DNA of 64,000 bases, taken from contig NZ_JBHXHV010000004.1 in the NCBI RefSeq assembly GCF_042726155.1, positions 186,001 to 250,000 of the forward strand. The letters are read 5' to 3'. Position 1 is the stretch's first letter, and the number at the start of each line of letters is the position of its first letter. Of the stretch, positions 50,560 to 59,396 are shown piece by piece. A program made the translations under genes and the position numbers. The notes under the pieces were generated by a model. The model did no database searches. It had not been told where the DNA came from and saw only the letters and a program-made list of their open reading frames with translations. This DNA comes from Leucobacter sp042726155. Lineage in GTDB: Bacteria > Actinomycetota > Actinomycetes > Actinomycetales > Microbacteriaceae.

Positions 50560-51494
50560 CAGCGTGTCCTTCCTGCGGCGCGGCGGCCGCCGAGCTGCTC
50601 GCCGACGTAGCCGAACGCGGCGACGGTGATGACGATGGCGATACCCGCAAAGATGCTCTGTTCCCAGTAGCCCTGCTGCAGTGACGCCTGCCCGTTCGAG
50701 ACCATCAGCCCCCAATCGGGGGTCGGCGGCTGCACGCCGAGGCCAAGAAACGAAAGCGCCGCGAGCTCGATCATCGCGTAACCGAAGTTGATGGTCATGC
50801 CCGTGAGAATCTGGGTGCGCACGTTGGGCAGAATGTGGCGCACGGTGATCAGAAAACCTGAGATGCCCTGCAGTTGCGCGGAGGCGACGTACGGCAGGTT
50901 GCGCTCGCGCAGCGCGACCGAGCGGATCACGCGCGCCGAGTAGGGCACGTATCCGATTGCGAGGGCGAGGGAGGCGGTGAGGATCGACGGCCCGAATATT
51001 GCGACGGCGAGGATCGCGAGCAGCATGTTCGGGAACGCGAAGAGGATGTCGAGGATCCGGCTGATGAACGCGTCGACCTTGCCGCCAAACCAGACCGCGG
51101 TCAGCGCCAGCAGCGTCGCGAGCACCGCGGTGACCACGATGACGATGGTCGGCCCGATGAGGCTGGTTCGAGCACCCCAGATGATACGAGAGAGGATGTC
51201 GCGACCCGACTGATCGGTTCCCATCAGGTGCGCGAGGCTCCACGCCTCGTGACGTGAGGTGACAGTGCCCTCGAGCGGATCGTATGGCGCGATGAGCGGG
51301 GCCAAGGCCGCCATCAGGATCACCAGCACGATGATGCCGAGGCTGACGACACCGATGGGCCCGAGCCGTCGCACGAAGAGTCGCCACCCGGTCGTGGGCA
51401 CGTCGTGGCGGTGCTTGCGCAGCAGCTGCACGGCGACGGTGTTCTGCGCCCGGGTGTTGGTGCCGGGATCCCGCGTGGATTTCTGCTCGGTCAT
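50559..51494 (-). CDS. Oligopeptide ABC transporter permease (DppC type, module B)
   Basis: A 311-residue membrane protein. An N-terminal cytosolic part of about 40 residues is followed by six spans. LMGTDQSGRDILSRII and the EAA loop RNLPYVASAQLQGISGFLITVRHILPN mark the DppC branch. The start ATG 51494 has GGGAGGG upstream and overlaps the DppB stop by 4 bases. Confidence 0.92.
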   Translation of the reverse strand: MTEQKSTRDPGTNTRAQNTVAVQLLRKHRHDVPTTGWRLFVRRLGPIGVVSLGIIVLVILMAALAPLIAPYDPLEGTVTSRHEAWSLAHLMGTDQSGRDILSRIIWGARTSLIGPTIVIVVTAVLATLLALTAVWFGGKVDAFISRILDILFAFPNMLLAILAVAIFGPSILTASLALAIGYVPYSARVIRSVALRERNLPYVASAQLQGISGFLITVRHILPNVRTQILTGMTINFGYAMIELAALSFLGLGVQPPTPDWGLMVSNGQASLQQGYWEQSIFAGIAIVITVAAFGYVGEQLGGRRAAGRTR

Positions 51495-52441
51495 CGTGTC
51501 GACCCTCCCTTGCTGAGGCGAACTCGCGGATCGATCACGGAGTAGAGCAGATCGACGATCAGGTTGATGATGCCGAAGGCGAGCACCATGATGAGCGCGA
51601 TGGCCTGCACCACGGCGAAGTCTTTCTTCTGCACTGAATTCACGAGCAGCGAACCGATGCCGTCGAGCGTGAACGCGTATTCGATCACGAAGGCGCTCGC
51701 GAGTAGCCCGGCAACCTGGGTACCAATCACGGTCGTGACGGGCAACATGGAATTGCGAATGGTGTGGCGCCACAGCACGAGTTGCTTGGGCACCCCTCGC
51801 GCGATCGCCATAATTACGTGCTCAGAGCCCTGTTCCTCACGCACAGCGGTGCGTGTGATGCGGGCCACGACGGCGATACCGGGAAACGCGAGTGCAATCG
51901 CGGGCAGCGTCAGATGCCAGAGCCTGCCGAGAAACCCTTCGCCCGATCCGGAAACCGGAAACCACCCGAGATTTGAGCCGAAGATGAACATCAGCACGAG
52001 CGCCGCGAAGAACGTCGGCACCGCGAAGCCAAGATTCGAGCCGAACACCACGAGCTTCTCGAACACTCCGGAGCGGGTCGCGGCGAGCACGCCGAGCCCG
52101 ATCCCGAACACAATGATGAGGAGCGCCGCGAAACCCGCGAGAAACAGCGTGGTCGGGATTCGCGAGGCGACGAGCGTCGTGACGTCTTGCTGCGTGACCA
52201 GCGAACGACCGAGGTCACCCTGGAAGACGTCGATCAGCCAGTGCCAGTAACGCAGCAGGAAGGGATCGTCGAGACCGTATTGAGCTCGGATCGAGGCGAG
52301 CACTTCGGGGCTCACGGTGCGCCCCTGCACGAGAAACTGCTCGGGGCTACCCGGAGCGAGATACATGCCTGAGAACACAATGAAGCTCGATATCACGAGG
52401 ACGGCAAGCAGTGCCCCGAGCCGCGAAAATACGTAGGTCAT
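51491..52441 (-). CDS. Oligopeptide ABC transporter permease (DppB type, module B)
   Basis: A 316-residue membrane protein with six spans. MYLAPGSPEQFLVQGRTVSPE and the EAA loop EEQGSEHVIMAIARGVPKQLVLWRHTIRNS fit the DppB branch. It follows the binding-protein gene by 28 bases and overlaps the DppC gene. The order binding protein, DppB, DppC, DppD, DppF is the same as in module A. Confidence 0.92.
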   Translation of the reverse strand: MTYVFSRLGALLAVLVISSFIVFSGMYLAPGSPEQFLVQGRTVSPEVLASIRAQYGLDDPFLLRYWHWLIDVFQGDLGRSLVTQQDVTTLVASRIPTTLFLAGFAALLIIVFGIGLGVLAATRSGVFEKLVVFGSNLGFAVPTFFAALVLMFIFGSNLGWFPVSGSGEGFLGRLWHLTLPAIALAFPGIAVVARITRTAVREEQGSEHVIMAIARGVPKQLVLWRHTIRNSMLPVTTVIGTQVAGLLASAFVIEYAFTLDGIGSLLVNSVQKKDFAVVQAIALIMVLAFGIINLIVDLLYSVIDPRVRLSKGGSTR

Positions 52442-52469
52442 GGACGATCCCTTCCTGCGGAGACTCCGC

Positions 52470-54158
52470 TTAGGCTGACGCGCCGAGGTCAGCTGCCCAC
52501 GGGTAGTACAGGTAGACGAACGACGCCGGGGCTCCGGTGATGCTCTTGTCCATGTACATCCGCACCGCGAGGTCGTTGATCGGCACCCACGGCTGCTGCT
52601 CCATGATCAGCGCCTCGGCCTTCACCGTCAGCTTGGCGCGCTCGGCGTCATCGCTCTCGGCGATCGCTGCGTCAAGCGCCGCGTCGACGTCGGGGTCCGA
52701 GAACTTCGAGTAGTTCTGATCGCTGCCGGTCTTGGCGACACTGATGAGGTGCAGCAGCGGATCGGGCGCGCTCAGGTAGTTCGTCGTGACGAATCCGTCA
52801 TAGCCGGCGCGTGCCTCGGGGTCCGAGAAGAAGGCACCGAACTGCGCGCTCGGCACACCGGTCGGCTCGAGCGTGATGCCGAGCTCCTTCGCGCCATTCG
52901 CCATTTCGTTCAGGATGTCCGCGTAGAAGCTACGCTCGCTCGGGTATGCGATCTTGATCGGCTTCGAGAGGTCGACCTTCGCGTCCTTCAGTTCTTTCTT
53001 CGCGGCCTCGATGTCGAAGCTCAGATCCGGAAGATCCTGGTCACGCATGTCGGCGATACCGGGAACCGACTCTTCAATCGCATCCCACGGTGACTGCGGA
53101 ACGATCGAGCGCGATGGCGTGCCGGTGCCCTCGTAGACGGTGTCGGCAATTGCCTGGCGATCCGTTGCGCGCGTCAGTGCGCGGCGCACGGCCGGATCGC
53201 CAAAGACGCCCTCGCCAGTCGAAATAATGGCCATGTCTTGCATGCCCTGACCGGCGAAGAGTTCGCCGCTCTCACTCGTTTCGAGCTGACTCAGCGCGGG
53301 CAGCGGCACGTCGTAAGAACCCTGGATCTCGCCGGTGCTCAGGCCGTTGGCGATAGCGGTCGGGTCGACCACGAAGCCGATCTCGACCTGCTTCGCCATG
53401 GCCATGCCGTCTTCGTCCCAGTAGCCGTCATTGCGCTCGAGGGTGATCGACTGGCCCTGCTTCCAGTTGCCCGGCGTGAACTTCATCGGGCCTGTGCACA
53501 TCACGCCAGTGTCGGGGTTGCCGTAGTTCTCGCCCGCGGTCTCACGCTGCGCCTGCTGCACAACGACACCGATCACCGTGCTGAGCGATGACGGCAGCGT
53601 GTAGTCGGCCGACTTCAGAGTGATGGTGACCTCGTTGTCGCCGGTCGCCTGCACGCTGTCGATGTTGGCGACGGTGCCGCCGCCCCAGTAGCTGCCCTCG
53701 TCTGGGTCAATGTGCCGGTTGATCGAGAAGACCACGTCTTCGACGGTCATCGGCGTGCCGTCCCAGAACTTGACGTCGTCGCGGATGTTGAACACCCAGG
53801 TGAGGCCGTCGTCGGTCTGCGAATCGGTCGCGAGGTTTGGCTGCACCGAGAAGTCGGGCTGCATCTCGAAGAGCGGCTCGCAGAGGTTCGACACGATTGT
53901 GTTCTCTGGGTAGTTGAAGGCCTTGATCGGGTCGAGGCTGGCGAGTTCGCCGTACGTCGAGTTCCAGGTCACGGTGTCGGCTTCTGCCGCAGCCTCGGGA
54001 GTGGTCTGCAGCAGTTTGGTGCTGTCAGACGCCTTGTCGGCGTCGCCGCCGCGGCTTCCGGAAGCGCAACCAGCGAGGGCGAGGCCCCCGATGGCGAGCA
54101 GGGCGATGGACGCCCGCATCGGTGCGAGTTTCACGTTGTTCTCCATTCGAAGTTTCAT
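52470..54158 (-). CDS. Oligopeptide ABC transporter substrate-binding lipoprotein (module B)
   Basis: A 562-residue SBP_bac_5 protein. The signal peptide ends at the lipobox ALAGCASG (Cys about 31). The signature WVFNIRDDVKFWDGTPMTVEDV is near residue 125. I choose ATG 54158 because GGGGAGC lies about ten bases upstream; ATG 54146 is a possible alternative, and ATG 54185 lacks a site. It heads the module B operon, and the spacer to the divergent lacI carries a double operator-like palindrome. Confidence 0.92.
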   Translation of the reverse strand: MKLRMENNVKLAPMRASIALLAIGGLALAGCASGSRGGDADKASDSTKLLQTTPEAAAEADTVTWNSTYGELASLDPIKAFNYPENTIVSNLCEPLFEMQPDFSVQPNLATDSQTDDGLTWVFNIRDDVKFWDGTPMTVEDVVFSINRHIDPDEGSYWGGGTVANIDSVQATGDNEVTITLKSADYTLPSSLSTVIGVVVQQAQRETAGENYGNPDTGVMCTGPMKFTPGNWKQGQSITLERNDGYWDEDGMAMAKQVEIGFVVDPTAIANGLSTGEIQGSYDVPLPALSQLETSESGELFAGQGMQDMAIISTGEGVFGDPAVRRALTRATDRQAIADTVYEGTGTPSRSIVPQSPWDAIEESVPGIADMRDQDLPDLSFDIEAAKKELKDAKVDLSKPIKIAYPSERSFYADILNEMANGAKELGITLEPTGVPSAQFGAFFSDPEARAGYDGFVTTNYLSAPDPLLHLISVAKTGSDQNYSKFSDPDVDAALDAAIAESDDAERAKLTVKAEALIMEQQPWVPINDLAVRMYMDKSITGAPASFVYLYYPWAADLGASA

Positions 54159-54213
54159 CTTTGAAGCTCCCCGGCCCGGCAACATCCGAGCGAAGACCCA
54201 CCGGCGATGCTAG

Positions 54214-54247
54214 CACCCAAAACGGTTTGTGAAAAACGTTTTGGGTG
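54214..54247. promoter_or_regulatory. Operator-like double palindrome between module B and its lacI gene
   Basis: CACCCAAAACG (54214-54224) and CGTTTTGGGTG (54237-54247) are perfect inverted arms, with 12 bases between. The arms contain AAACGGTTT and AAAACGTTTT cores of the kind LacI proteins bind. The motif differs from that of module A, so the two regulators probably do not share sites. Confidence 0.7.
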
Positions 54248-54327
54248 TTACGATTTGGTGACGGCTTGCCGCCGTGTACCGAGAGCCGGTCACCACTTAC
54301 GCATCGACGACGGTCTAGTCTGACGGG

Positions 54328-55350
54328 ATGCAGCTCGTGCGACCGACGATCAAAGACGTGGCGAAAGCGGCGGGGGTGTCGCCGACGACCGTGTCGCACG
54401 CGCTCAACGGCAAGGGCGTTGTTCGCCAGGAGACAGCCGATCGCATCGCGCAGATTGCCGCCGAGATCGGTTACCGCCCGAGTCCCATTGCGCGCGGGCT
54501 CCAGAACCGCAAGTTGGGCCTGCTCGCCCTCGTGATTCGCCCGCTGCACACCCTTGACACGTTTCTGCCAGAGGGCGTCGACTACTTCTTGCGGATGGCA
54601 GGCGCCGCCTCGCTCGCGGCAATGGAGCGCGGCTACAGCATGATGCTCGTCGACGATCCGACGCGGCCCGACGCACCCCTCAGTGCGACCGCGGCCGACG
54701 CCTACATCGTCTCGGAACCGTTCGAGAACGACCCCGTGCTCACGATGCTGTCGGAGCGCCACATCCCCTTCGTCGCGATCGGTTCTGACCCAGCGCGGCC
54801 GGGCCAGTTCACCGAGCTCGCCACCCGCGACTGGGACGAAACCATGCTCGTACTCGAGCACCTTGTAGAGGCGGGCGCCACTCGCATCGCCCTGCTGACC
54901 GGCACCGACACCAACGCGTGGAACCGCGAGTCGGAAGCCGCGTACCGCGAGTGGTGCGCCCGACACGGGCAGGAACCCGACATTGCCGCGTTCGATGAAG
55001 CGGAGGGCGAGCGAGTCGGCGAGGCGGCGGTCGAACGGTTCTTCGGTGCCGCGGTTGGCACGCGACCCGACGCCATATTCTGTCTCACCGGCCGACACGC
55101 AGCTGGGCTGAATGCTGCCGCGAGCGCCCATGGCATTCGGGTGCCAGAGGATTTGCTGCTCGCGGCGGGCTCTGGTGCGCTGCAAAACCGGATCTCGCAC
55201 CCGAGCGTCACCACGCTCGATCTGCACCCGGAGGGCATCGCTGCCCGCGCAGTCGAGGTCGCCGTCATGCTCGCCGAGGGGCGGCCCGTGACCGCGGACC
55301 TCGAGGTGCCAGCTGCGACCCTCGACGTGCGGGAGTCGACCCGGCGGTAG
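54328..55350 (+). CDS. LacI-family transcriptional regulator (module B)
   Basis: A 340-residue regulator. The helix-turn-helix/hinge region reads PTIKDVAKAAGVSPTTVSHALNGKG. The ligand domain shares GVDYFLRMAGAASLAAMERG, GTDTNAWNRESEA and LTGRHAAGLNAA with its module A paralog, though the DNA-recognition part and the operators have diverged. It is divergent from the module B operon and is followed on the same strand by an AraC-type gene after 96 bases. Confidence 0.93.
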   Translation: MQLVRPTIKDVAKAAGVSPTTVSHALNGKGVVRQETADRIAQIAAEIGYRPSPIARGLQNRKLGLLALVIRPLHTLDTFLPEGVDYFLRMAGAASLAAMERGYSMMLVDDPTRPDAPLSATAADAYIVSEPFENDPVLTMLSERHIPFVAIGSDPARPGQFTELATRDWDETMLVLEHLVEAGATRIALLTGTDTNAWNRESEAAYREWCARHGQEPDIAAFDEAEGERVGEAAVERFFGAAVGTRPDAIFCLTGRHAAGLNAAASAHGIRVPEDLLLAAGSGALQNRISHPSVTTLDLHPEGIAARAVEVAVMLAEGRPVTADLEVPAATLDVRESTRR

Positions 55351-55446
55351 CCCGCGCATCCGCGAGTCACGCGCAGCGGTGGTAGCTCCCGCTTCGCCGA
55401 ACGACGTGAGCGGAATACCCGGCTCCGTCTCAGCGTTTTGCACTGT

Positions 55447-56385
55447 ATGCCAGAGACGACGCTGCCCACGATGTCGGCCCCGACGATCGACCGCGACGCC
55501 GCAATCGACCGCGTGCTCGCGAGCATCGACGCGCGCGTGCACGAGCAGCGCCGCGTCTCGATGCTGCCCGGCGAGCTCATCACGACGCCCGGCAGTTGTC
55601 TCACACTCGTGTACATCATCGACGGTGCCCTGACCGTTCGGCCGCGGGGTGGGGGCACCGCTGCGGAAATGACAGCTGGCGCGCCTCAGCTTGCCGCCGG
55701 CGACGCCCAATTGTTCGTCGGAGATGCGCCGCGTACCCTGCGCGCCGACACCGACGCGTTCGTGCTCGTGTCGGCGCTTGAATTCACGGCGCCAGCCGCG
55801 CACGTGTTCGAATTGCTGCCGTCCACGATCGTGGTGCGCGATCTGCCCGCAAGCGAGCCGGCCGTTGCCGCCCTCGCTTCGCTGCTCGGCACCGAAGACG
55901 GCGGCACCGTGAGTGCGTGCGACGACGAGCCCGGCAGCTCTGTCGTCTGCGGCATGATGGCGAACACGGTGCTCGTATCGGTGATTCGCGCGTGGGCGAT
56001 TCGCGGTTGCGCGCCCGCCGGCTGGCCATCGCGCACGAACGATCCGTTCCTCGACCGCGTCGTCGAGGCCATTCACGCCGACCCCGCTCGCGACTGGTCA
56101 CTCGAAGACCTCGCCCGCGCGGGCGCGATGTCACGCTCGGTGTTCGCCGAACGCTTCCGCGCGGCGACCGGCACCTCACCCGCGAGCTACCTCGCCGATG
56201 TGCGCATTCGCTCGGCTCAGCAGCTGCTCGCCCAGGGGCGCGGCGTCGCCGAGGTCTCTCGCGCGATCGGCTACGGTTCCGACGATGGTTTTAGTCGGGC
56301 GTTCCGCCGCCGCGTTGGGCAGACCCCGTCGGCCTGGCGGTCGGGCGCGCTTCAAGCGGTGGCCCCGCGGGCGGTCAGCGCGTAA
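55447..56385 (+). CDS. AraC-family transcriptional regulator with cupin-like N-terminus
   Basis: A 312-residue regulator. The N-terminal half (about 20-195) is a cupin-type sensor with LVYIIDGALTVRPRGGG and GDAQLFVGDAPRTL. The C-terminal half has two helix-turn-helix motifs: LEDLARAGAMSRSVFAERFRAATGTSPASYLADVRI and VSRAIGYGSDDGFSRAFRRRVG. ATG 55447 is preferred to a TTG nine bases upstream. It lies after the module B lacI gene and converges on an MFS exporter; either could be its target. The effector is unknown. Confidence 0.88.
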   Translation: MPETTLPTMSAPTIDRDAAIDRVLASIDARVHEQRRVSMLPGELITTPGSCLTLVYIIDGALTVRPRGGGTAAEMTAGAPQLAAGDAQLFVGDAPRTLRADTDAFVLVSALEFTAPAAHVFELLPSTIVVRDLPASEPAVAALASLLGTEDGGTVSACDDEPGSSVVCGMMANTVLVSVIRAWAIRGCAPAGWPSRTNDPFLDRVVEAIHADPARDWSLEDLARAGAMSRSVFAERFRAATGTSPASYLADVRIRSAQQLLAQGRGVAEVSRAIGYGSDDGFSRAFRRRVGQTPSAWRSGALQAVAPRAVSA

Positions 56386-56489
56386 CTGACCGCCCGACGA
56401 TCCGGCGCATCACCGTCCCAGCTCGTCACTGCGCCGACCCGTCACTGCGCTGAACGGTCACCGAGTCAGCCGGTCACCGATCCGGGTTG

Positions 56490-57710
56490 TCACCGCGGTC
56501 GGCGTGCGTGCGAAATACGATCCGAGATCCCGAACTGCAGTGCACCGAGCACGAGCAGCACCGCCCCCACGACGTAGACCGGCGCGATGCCGAGTGCGTC
56601 GACCAGCAGTCCGCCAACGCCCGCGGCAATCATGATGCCGCTCTGGAATCCGACGACGATGAGACTGCCGCCCGCCTCAAGCATGTCGGGCATGCGGTGA
56701 CCGACCCACGTGTTCGCGATGAGCAGCCACGAGGCAAAGAAGAAGCCCCAGATGAAGACGGCCGCGCCGGTCGCCCACAGCGAGCCAGAGGTGGCGATCA
56801 CGAGTAGCACGAGCCCCGAGATCACGAGCGGGGTGAGCACGGCGAGCACGCGATACGCCCGATCGACGATGAGTCCGATGACGAAGTTGCCGATCAATCC
56901 GCCGACCCCGAAGAGCGCGAGTAGCACGACGATCGTGTCGGCGCCGATGGGCTGGCCCTGCTCGCTGACGCGCTCGAGCGCAACGCGAATGTACGTGTAG
57001 GCGAGAAAATGCCCGGTCACAACGAGCACGTTCGCGATCACGCCGAAGCCAATGCCGGGTCGCCGCAGCGCCGCGAAGAGGGTCGACAGCTTCGAGGCGC
57101 CCTCCGCCGGAACGGCTGGCAACAGCCACCGCAGCACGATGGCGAGCAGTGCGCTCAGCGCTGCGGCCACCCAGAACACCCCGCGCCAGTCGATGGCCTC
57201 GCTCAGCATGACGCCGACTGGCACGCCGGCCACCGTCGCGAGGGACACTCCGGCCGAATTAAACATCACGGCGCGGCCGAGCCGTTCGGGCCCTGCGATC
57301 GTCGCGGCAACCGAGATGGACATTGCCCAGAATCCCGAGATCGCGGCGCCGAGAATGAAGCGGGCGAGGATCACGAGCACGAGGTTCGGCGACAGCGCGA
57401 CGAGCGCGTTCGACACCGCCGCCGCGATGGAGAGCCACACGAGCAGCGACCGGCGATCGAGCCGCGGAAACATCAGGCCCACTGTCGGCGCTGCGAGCAG
57501 CCCGGCAAACGCCGTCACCGCGACCATCTGCCCCGCCTGCCCGGTGGTGACGTCGAGGCCATCGGCGATACGCGTCAGCATGCCGCTCGGCAAGAACTCG
57601 GCGGTGACCAGCAAGAAGCTCATCAGCATCATTGAGATCAGCGCGGGATAGTTGAGTCTCTCGGCGCGCCCCTGCTGGGGAACGGTGGGAACGGGTGCGG
57701 TTGTGGTCAT
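56490..57710 (-). CDS. MFS transporter, DHA1-type exporter
   Basis: A 406-residue membrane protein with 12 predicted spans. LLVTAEFLPSGMLTRIADGLDVTTGQAGQ at the N-terminus and motif A-like VGLMFPRLDRRSLLVW are typical of the DHA1 drug/metabolite exporters related to AraJ, NepI and YdhP. It converges on the AraC-type gene; the 104-base spacer holds short direct repeats (CGTCACTGCGC, GGTCACCGA) but no clear terminator. Substrates of such proteins are usually drugs, purines or sugars. Confidence 0.88.
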   Translation of the reverse strand: MTTTAPVPTVPQQGRAERLNYPALISMMLMSFLLVTAEFLPSGMLTRIADGLDVTTGQAGQMVAVTAFAGLLAAPTVGLMFPRLDRRSLLVWLSIAAAVSNALVALSPNLVLVILARFILGAAISGFWAMSISVAATIAGPERLGRAVMFNSAGVSLATVAGVPVGVMLSEAIDWRGVFWVAAALSALLAIVLRWLLPAVPAEGASKLSTLFAALRRPGIGFGVIANVLVVTGHFLAYTYIRVALERVSEQGQPIGADTIVVLLALFGVGGLIGNFVIGLIVDRAYRVLAVLTPLVISGLVLLVIATSGSLWATGAAVFIWGFFFASWLLIANTWVGHRMPDMLEAGGSLIVVGFQSGIMIAAGVGGLLVDALGIAPVYVVGAVLLVLGALQFGISDRISHARRPR

Positions 57711-57810
57711 GTCTCAATCATTTCGGGATCGGCGGGCCCGCGCCCGACGCCAGGTCCAGGCCATCCGACTGTTCGTCCGGCGCGGCCCGGGCCGGGTGCG
57801 GGCAGGGCCC
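57711..57810. promoter_or_regulatory. Upstream region of the MFS gene
   Basis: About 100 bases before the long palindrome, holding the presumed promoter of the minus-strand MFS gene. GC-rich, with no clear -10/-35 pair that I can identify and no coding frame. Confidence 0.3.
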
Positions 57811-57890
57811 GCGTTCCGCAAGCGATCCGCGTTCGGCAAGCTCGAATCTGCCGGCACCGGCTTGCCGAACGCGGATCGCTTGCGCAACGC
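57811..57890. repeat. Long intergenic palindrome with 30-bp stem
   Basis: Arms at 57811-57840 and 57861-57890 pair at 29 of 30 positions around a 20-base centre. The inner sequence GATCCGCGTTCGGCAAG repeats inverted. It lies between the MFS gene and icd, both on the minus strand, and may stop read-through from icd into the MFS gene. Confidence 0.85.
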
Positions 57891-57946
57891 AGCGCCGACA
57901 ACCCAGCGCCGACAACGCAGCGCCGACACGAGACCCAGCGCCGACA
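57890..57946. repeat. Four copies of an 11-bp unit CAGCGCCGACA
   Basis: Exact copies start at 57890, 57904, 57918 and 57936, spaced 14, 14 and 18 bases. They lie between the long palindrome and the icd terminator. No coding frame is evident. Confidence 0.85.
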
Positions 57947-57961
57947 GCGCCGCACACACAA

Positions 57962-57992
57962 AAGCGGGGACCGGCGCCGCCGGTCCCCGCTT
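57962..57992 (-). terminator. Terminator of icd
   Basis: A 14-bp stem (57962-57975 with 57979-57992), AAGCGGGGACCGGC/GCCGGTCCCCGCTT, with a 3-base loop begins seven bases after the icd stop on the minus strand and is followed by TTGTGTGTG. Confidence 0.8.
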
Positions 57993-57999
57993 GTGTGAC

Positions 58000-59214
58000 T
58001 TACGCCAGGCGCTGCGCCAGGTTCTCGTCGATCGACGCAAGGAATTCCTCGGTCGTCTGGTACGCCTGATCCGGCCCGACCAGCAACGCGAGGTCCTTGG
58101 TCATCTTGCCCGACTCGACCGTCTTGATGACGACGTCTTCGAGGGTCTGCGAGAAGTCGATCAGCTCCTGGTTCTGATCGAGCTTGCCGCGGTGCGCGAG
58201 ACCGCGCGTCCAGGCGAAGATCGAGGCGATCGGGTTCGTCGAGGTCGGCTTGCCCTGCTGGTGCTGACGGAAGTGACGGGTCACGGTGCCGTGCGCCGCC
58301 TCAGCTTCAACGGTCTGGCCGTCGGGCGTCATGAGCACTGAGGTCATCAGGCCGAGCGAGCCAAAGCCCTGTGCAACGGTGTCTGACTGCACGTCGCCGT
58401 CGTAGTTCTTGCACGCCCAGACGTAGCCGCCCTCCCACTTCATGGCCGAGGCGACCATGTCGTCGATGAGGCGGTGCTCGTAGGTCAGGCCACGCTCTTC
58501 GAACTGCTGCTTGAACTCGGCGTCGAAGACCTCCTGGAAGATGTCCTTGAACTGGCCGTCGTAGGCCTTCAAGATCGTGTTCTTCGTGGAGAGGTAGACG
58601 GGGTAGTCGCGCGACAGGCCGTACTTGAACGAGGCGCGAGCGAAGTCACGGATCGAGTCGTTGAAGTTGTACTGGCCCTGGATCACGCCGCCGTTTTCGG
58701 GCAGGGTGACGACCTCGAACTTCTGCGGCTCTGAACCGTCAGCGGGCTCGTAGGTCAGCGTGACCTTGCCGGGGCCGGCCTTGAAATCGGTCGCCTTGTA
58801 CTGGTCACCGTGAGCGTGACGGCCGATGATGATCGGCTTGTTCCAGCCCGGAACCAGGCGAGGAATGTTCGAGATGATGATCGGCTCGCGGAACACAACG
58901 CCGCCGAGGATGTTGCGGATCGTGCCGTTCGGGCTGCGCCACATCTTCTTGAGGCCGAACTCTTCGACGCGGGCCTCGTCGGGGGTGATGGTCGCGCACT
59001 TGACGCCGACGCCGTGCTTCTTGATGGCGTTTGCAGCGTCGATCGTCACCTGGTCATCGGTGGCGTCGCGGTGCTCCATGCCGAGGTCGTAGTACTCGAG
59101 CGTGACGTCGAGGTAGGGGTGGATCAGGCGGTCCTTGATGAACTGCCAGATGATGCGAGTCATCTCGTCGCCGTCGAGTTCGACGACCGTACCTTCAACC
59201 TTGATCTTCGCCAA
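58000..59214 (-). CDS. icd: NADP-dependent isocitrate dehydrogenase (homodimeric)
   Basis: A 404-residue TCA-cycle enzyme oxidising isocitrate to 2-oxoglutarate. The sequence is of the eukaryote-like homodimeric subgroup: VVELDGDEMTRIIW at the N-terminus, KCATITPDEARVEEF, WRSPNGTIRNILGG (substrate-binding loop), the catalytic Tyr in YDLG, LIDDMVASAMKWEGG (metal-binding Asp) and EAAHGTVTRHFRQHQQG (cofactor). The length is normal. It is followed by a terminator and appears monocistronic. The 182-base spacer to nagA has a direct repeat of GATGTGAGCC near 59231-59250. Confidence 0.97.
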   Translation of the reverse strand: MAKIKVEGTVVELDGDEMTRIIWQFIKDRLIHPYLDVTLEYYDLGMEHRDATDDQVTIDAANAIKKHGVGVKCATITPDEARVEEFGLKKMWRSPNGTIRNILGGVVFREPIIISNIPRLVPGWNKPIIIGRHAHGDQYKATDFKAGPGKVTLTYEPADGSEPQKFEVVTLPENGGVIQGQYNFNDSIRDFARASFKYGLSRDYPVYLSTKNTILKAYDGQFKDIFQEVFDAEFKQQFEERGLTYEHRLIDDMVASAMKWEGGYVWACKNYDGDVQSDTVAQGFGSLGLMTSVLMTPDGQTVEAEAAHGTVTRHFRQHQQGKPTSTNPIASIFAWTRGLAHRGKLDQNQELIDFSQTLEDVVIKTVESGKMTKDLALLVGPDQAYQTTEEFLASIDENLAQRLA

Positions 59215-59396
59215 CGCTTCTCCCGTGTCGTGATGTGTGAGCCGATGTGAGCCGATGATGGGGCTCGTGCCGCGCGGCCGTGCGGAGTGCCGCGCGATGA
59301 ACCGTCGGGGCGCGTGGTGTTGCGCCGCAATTCAGGTTCGGGTGAACCGGAACTATCCTACCCGAGGCTTGCCGAATGTCTCGACATCGAGATATT

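Noticed and set aside
49735..51387. 550-residue frame that would fuse an extra N-terminus to the DppD-type ATPase
   Set aside because: The upstream part is the out-of-frame shadow of the DppC permease. ATG 50559 has a good ribosome site and a normal ATPase N-terminus.
54025..56076. Minus-strand frame of 683 codons over the module B lacI and araC genes
   Set aside because: Both plus-strand genes have clear domains; the minus frame has no recognisable motif.
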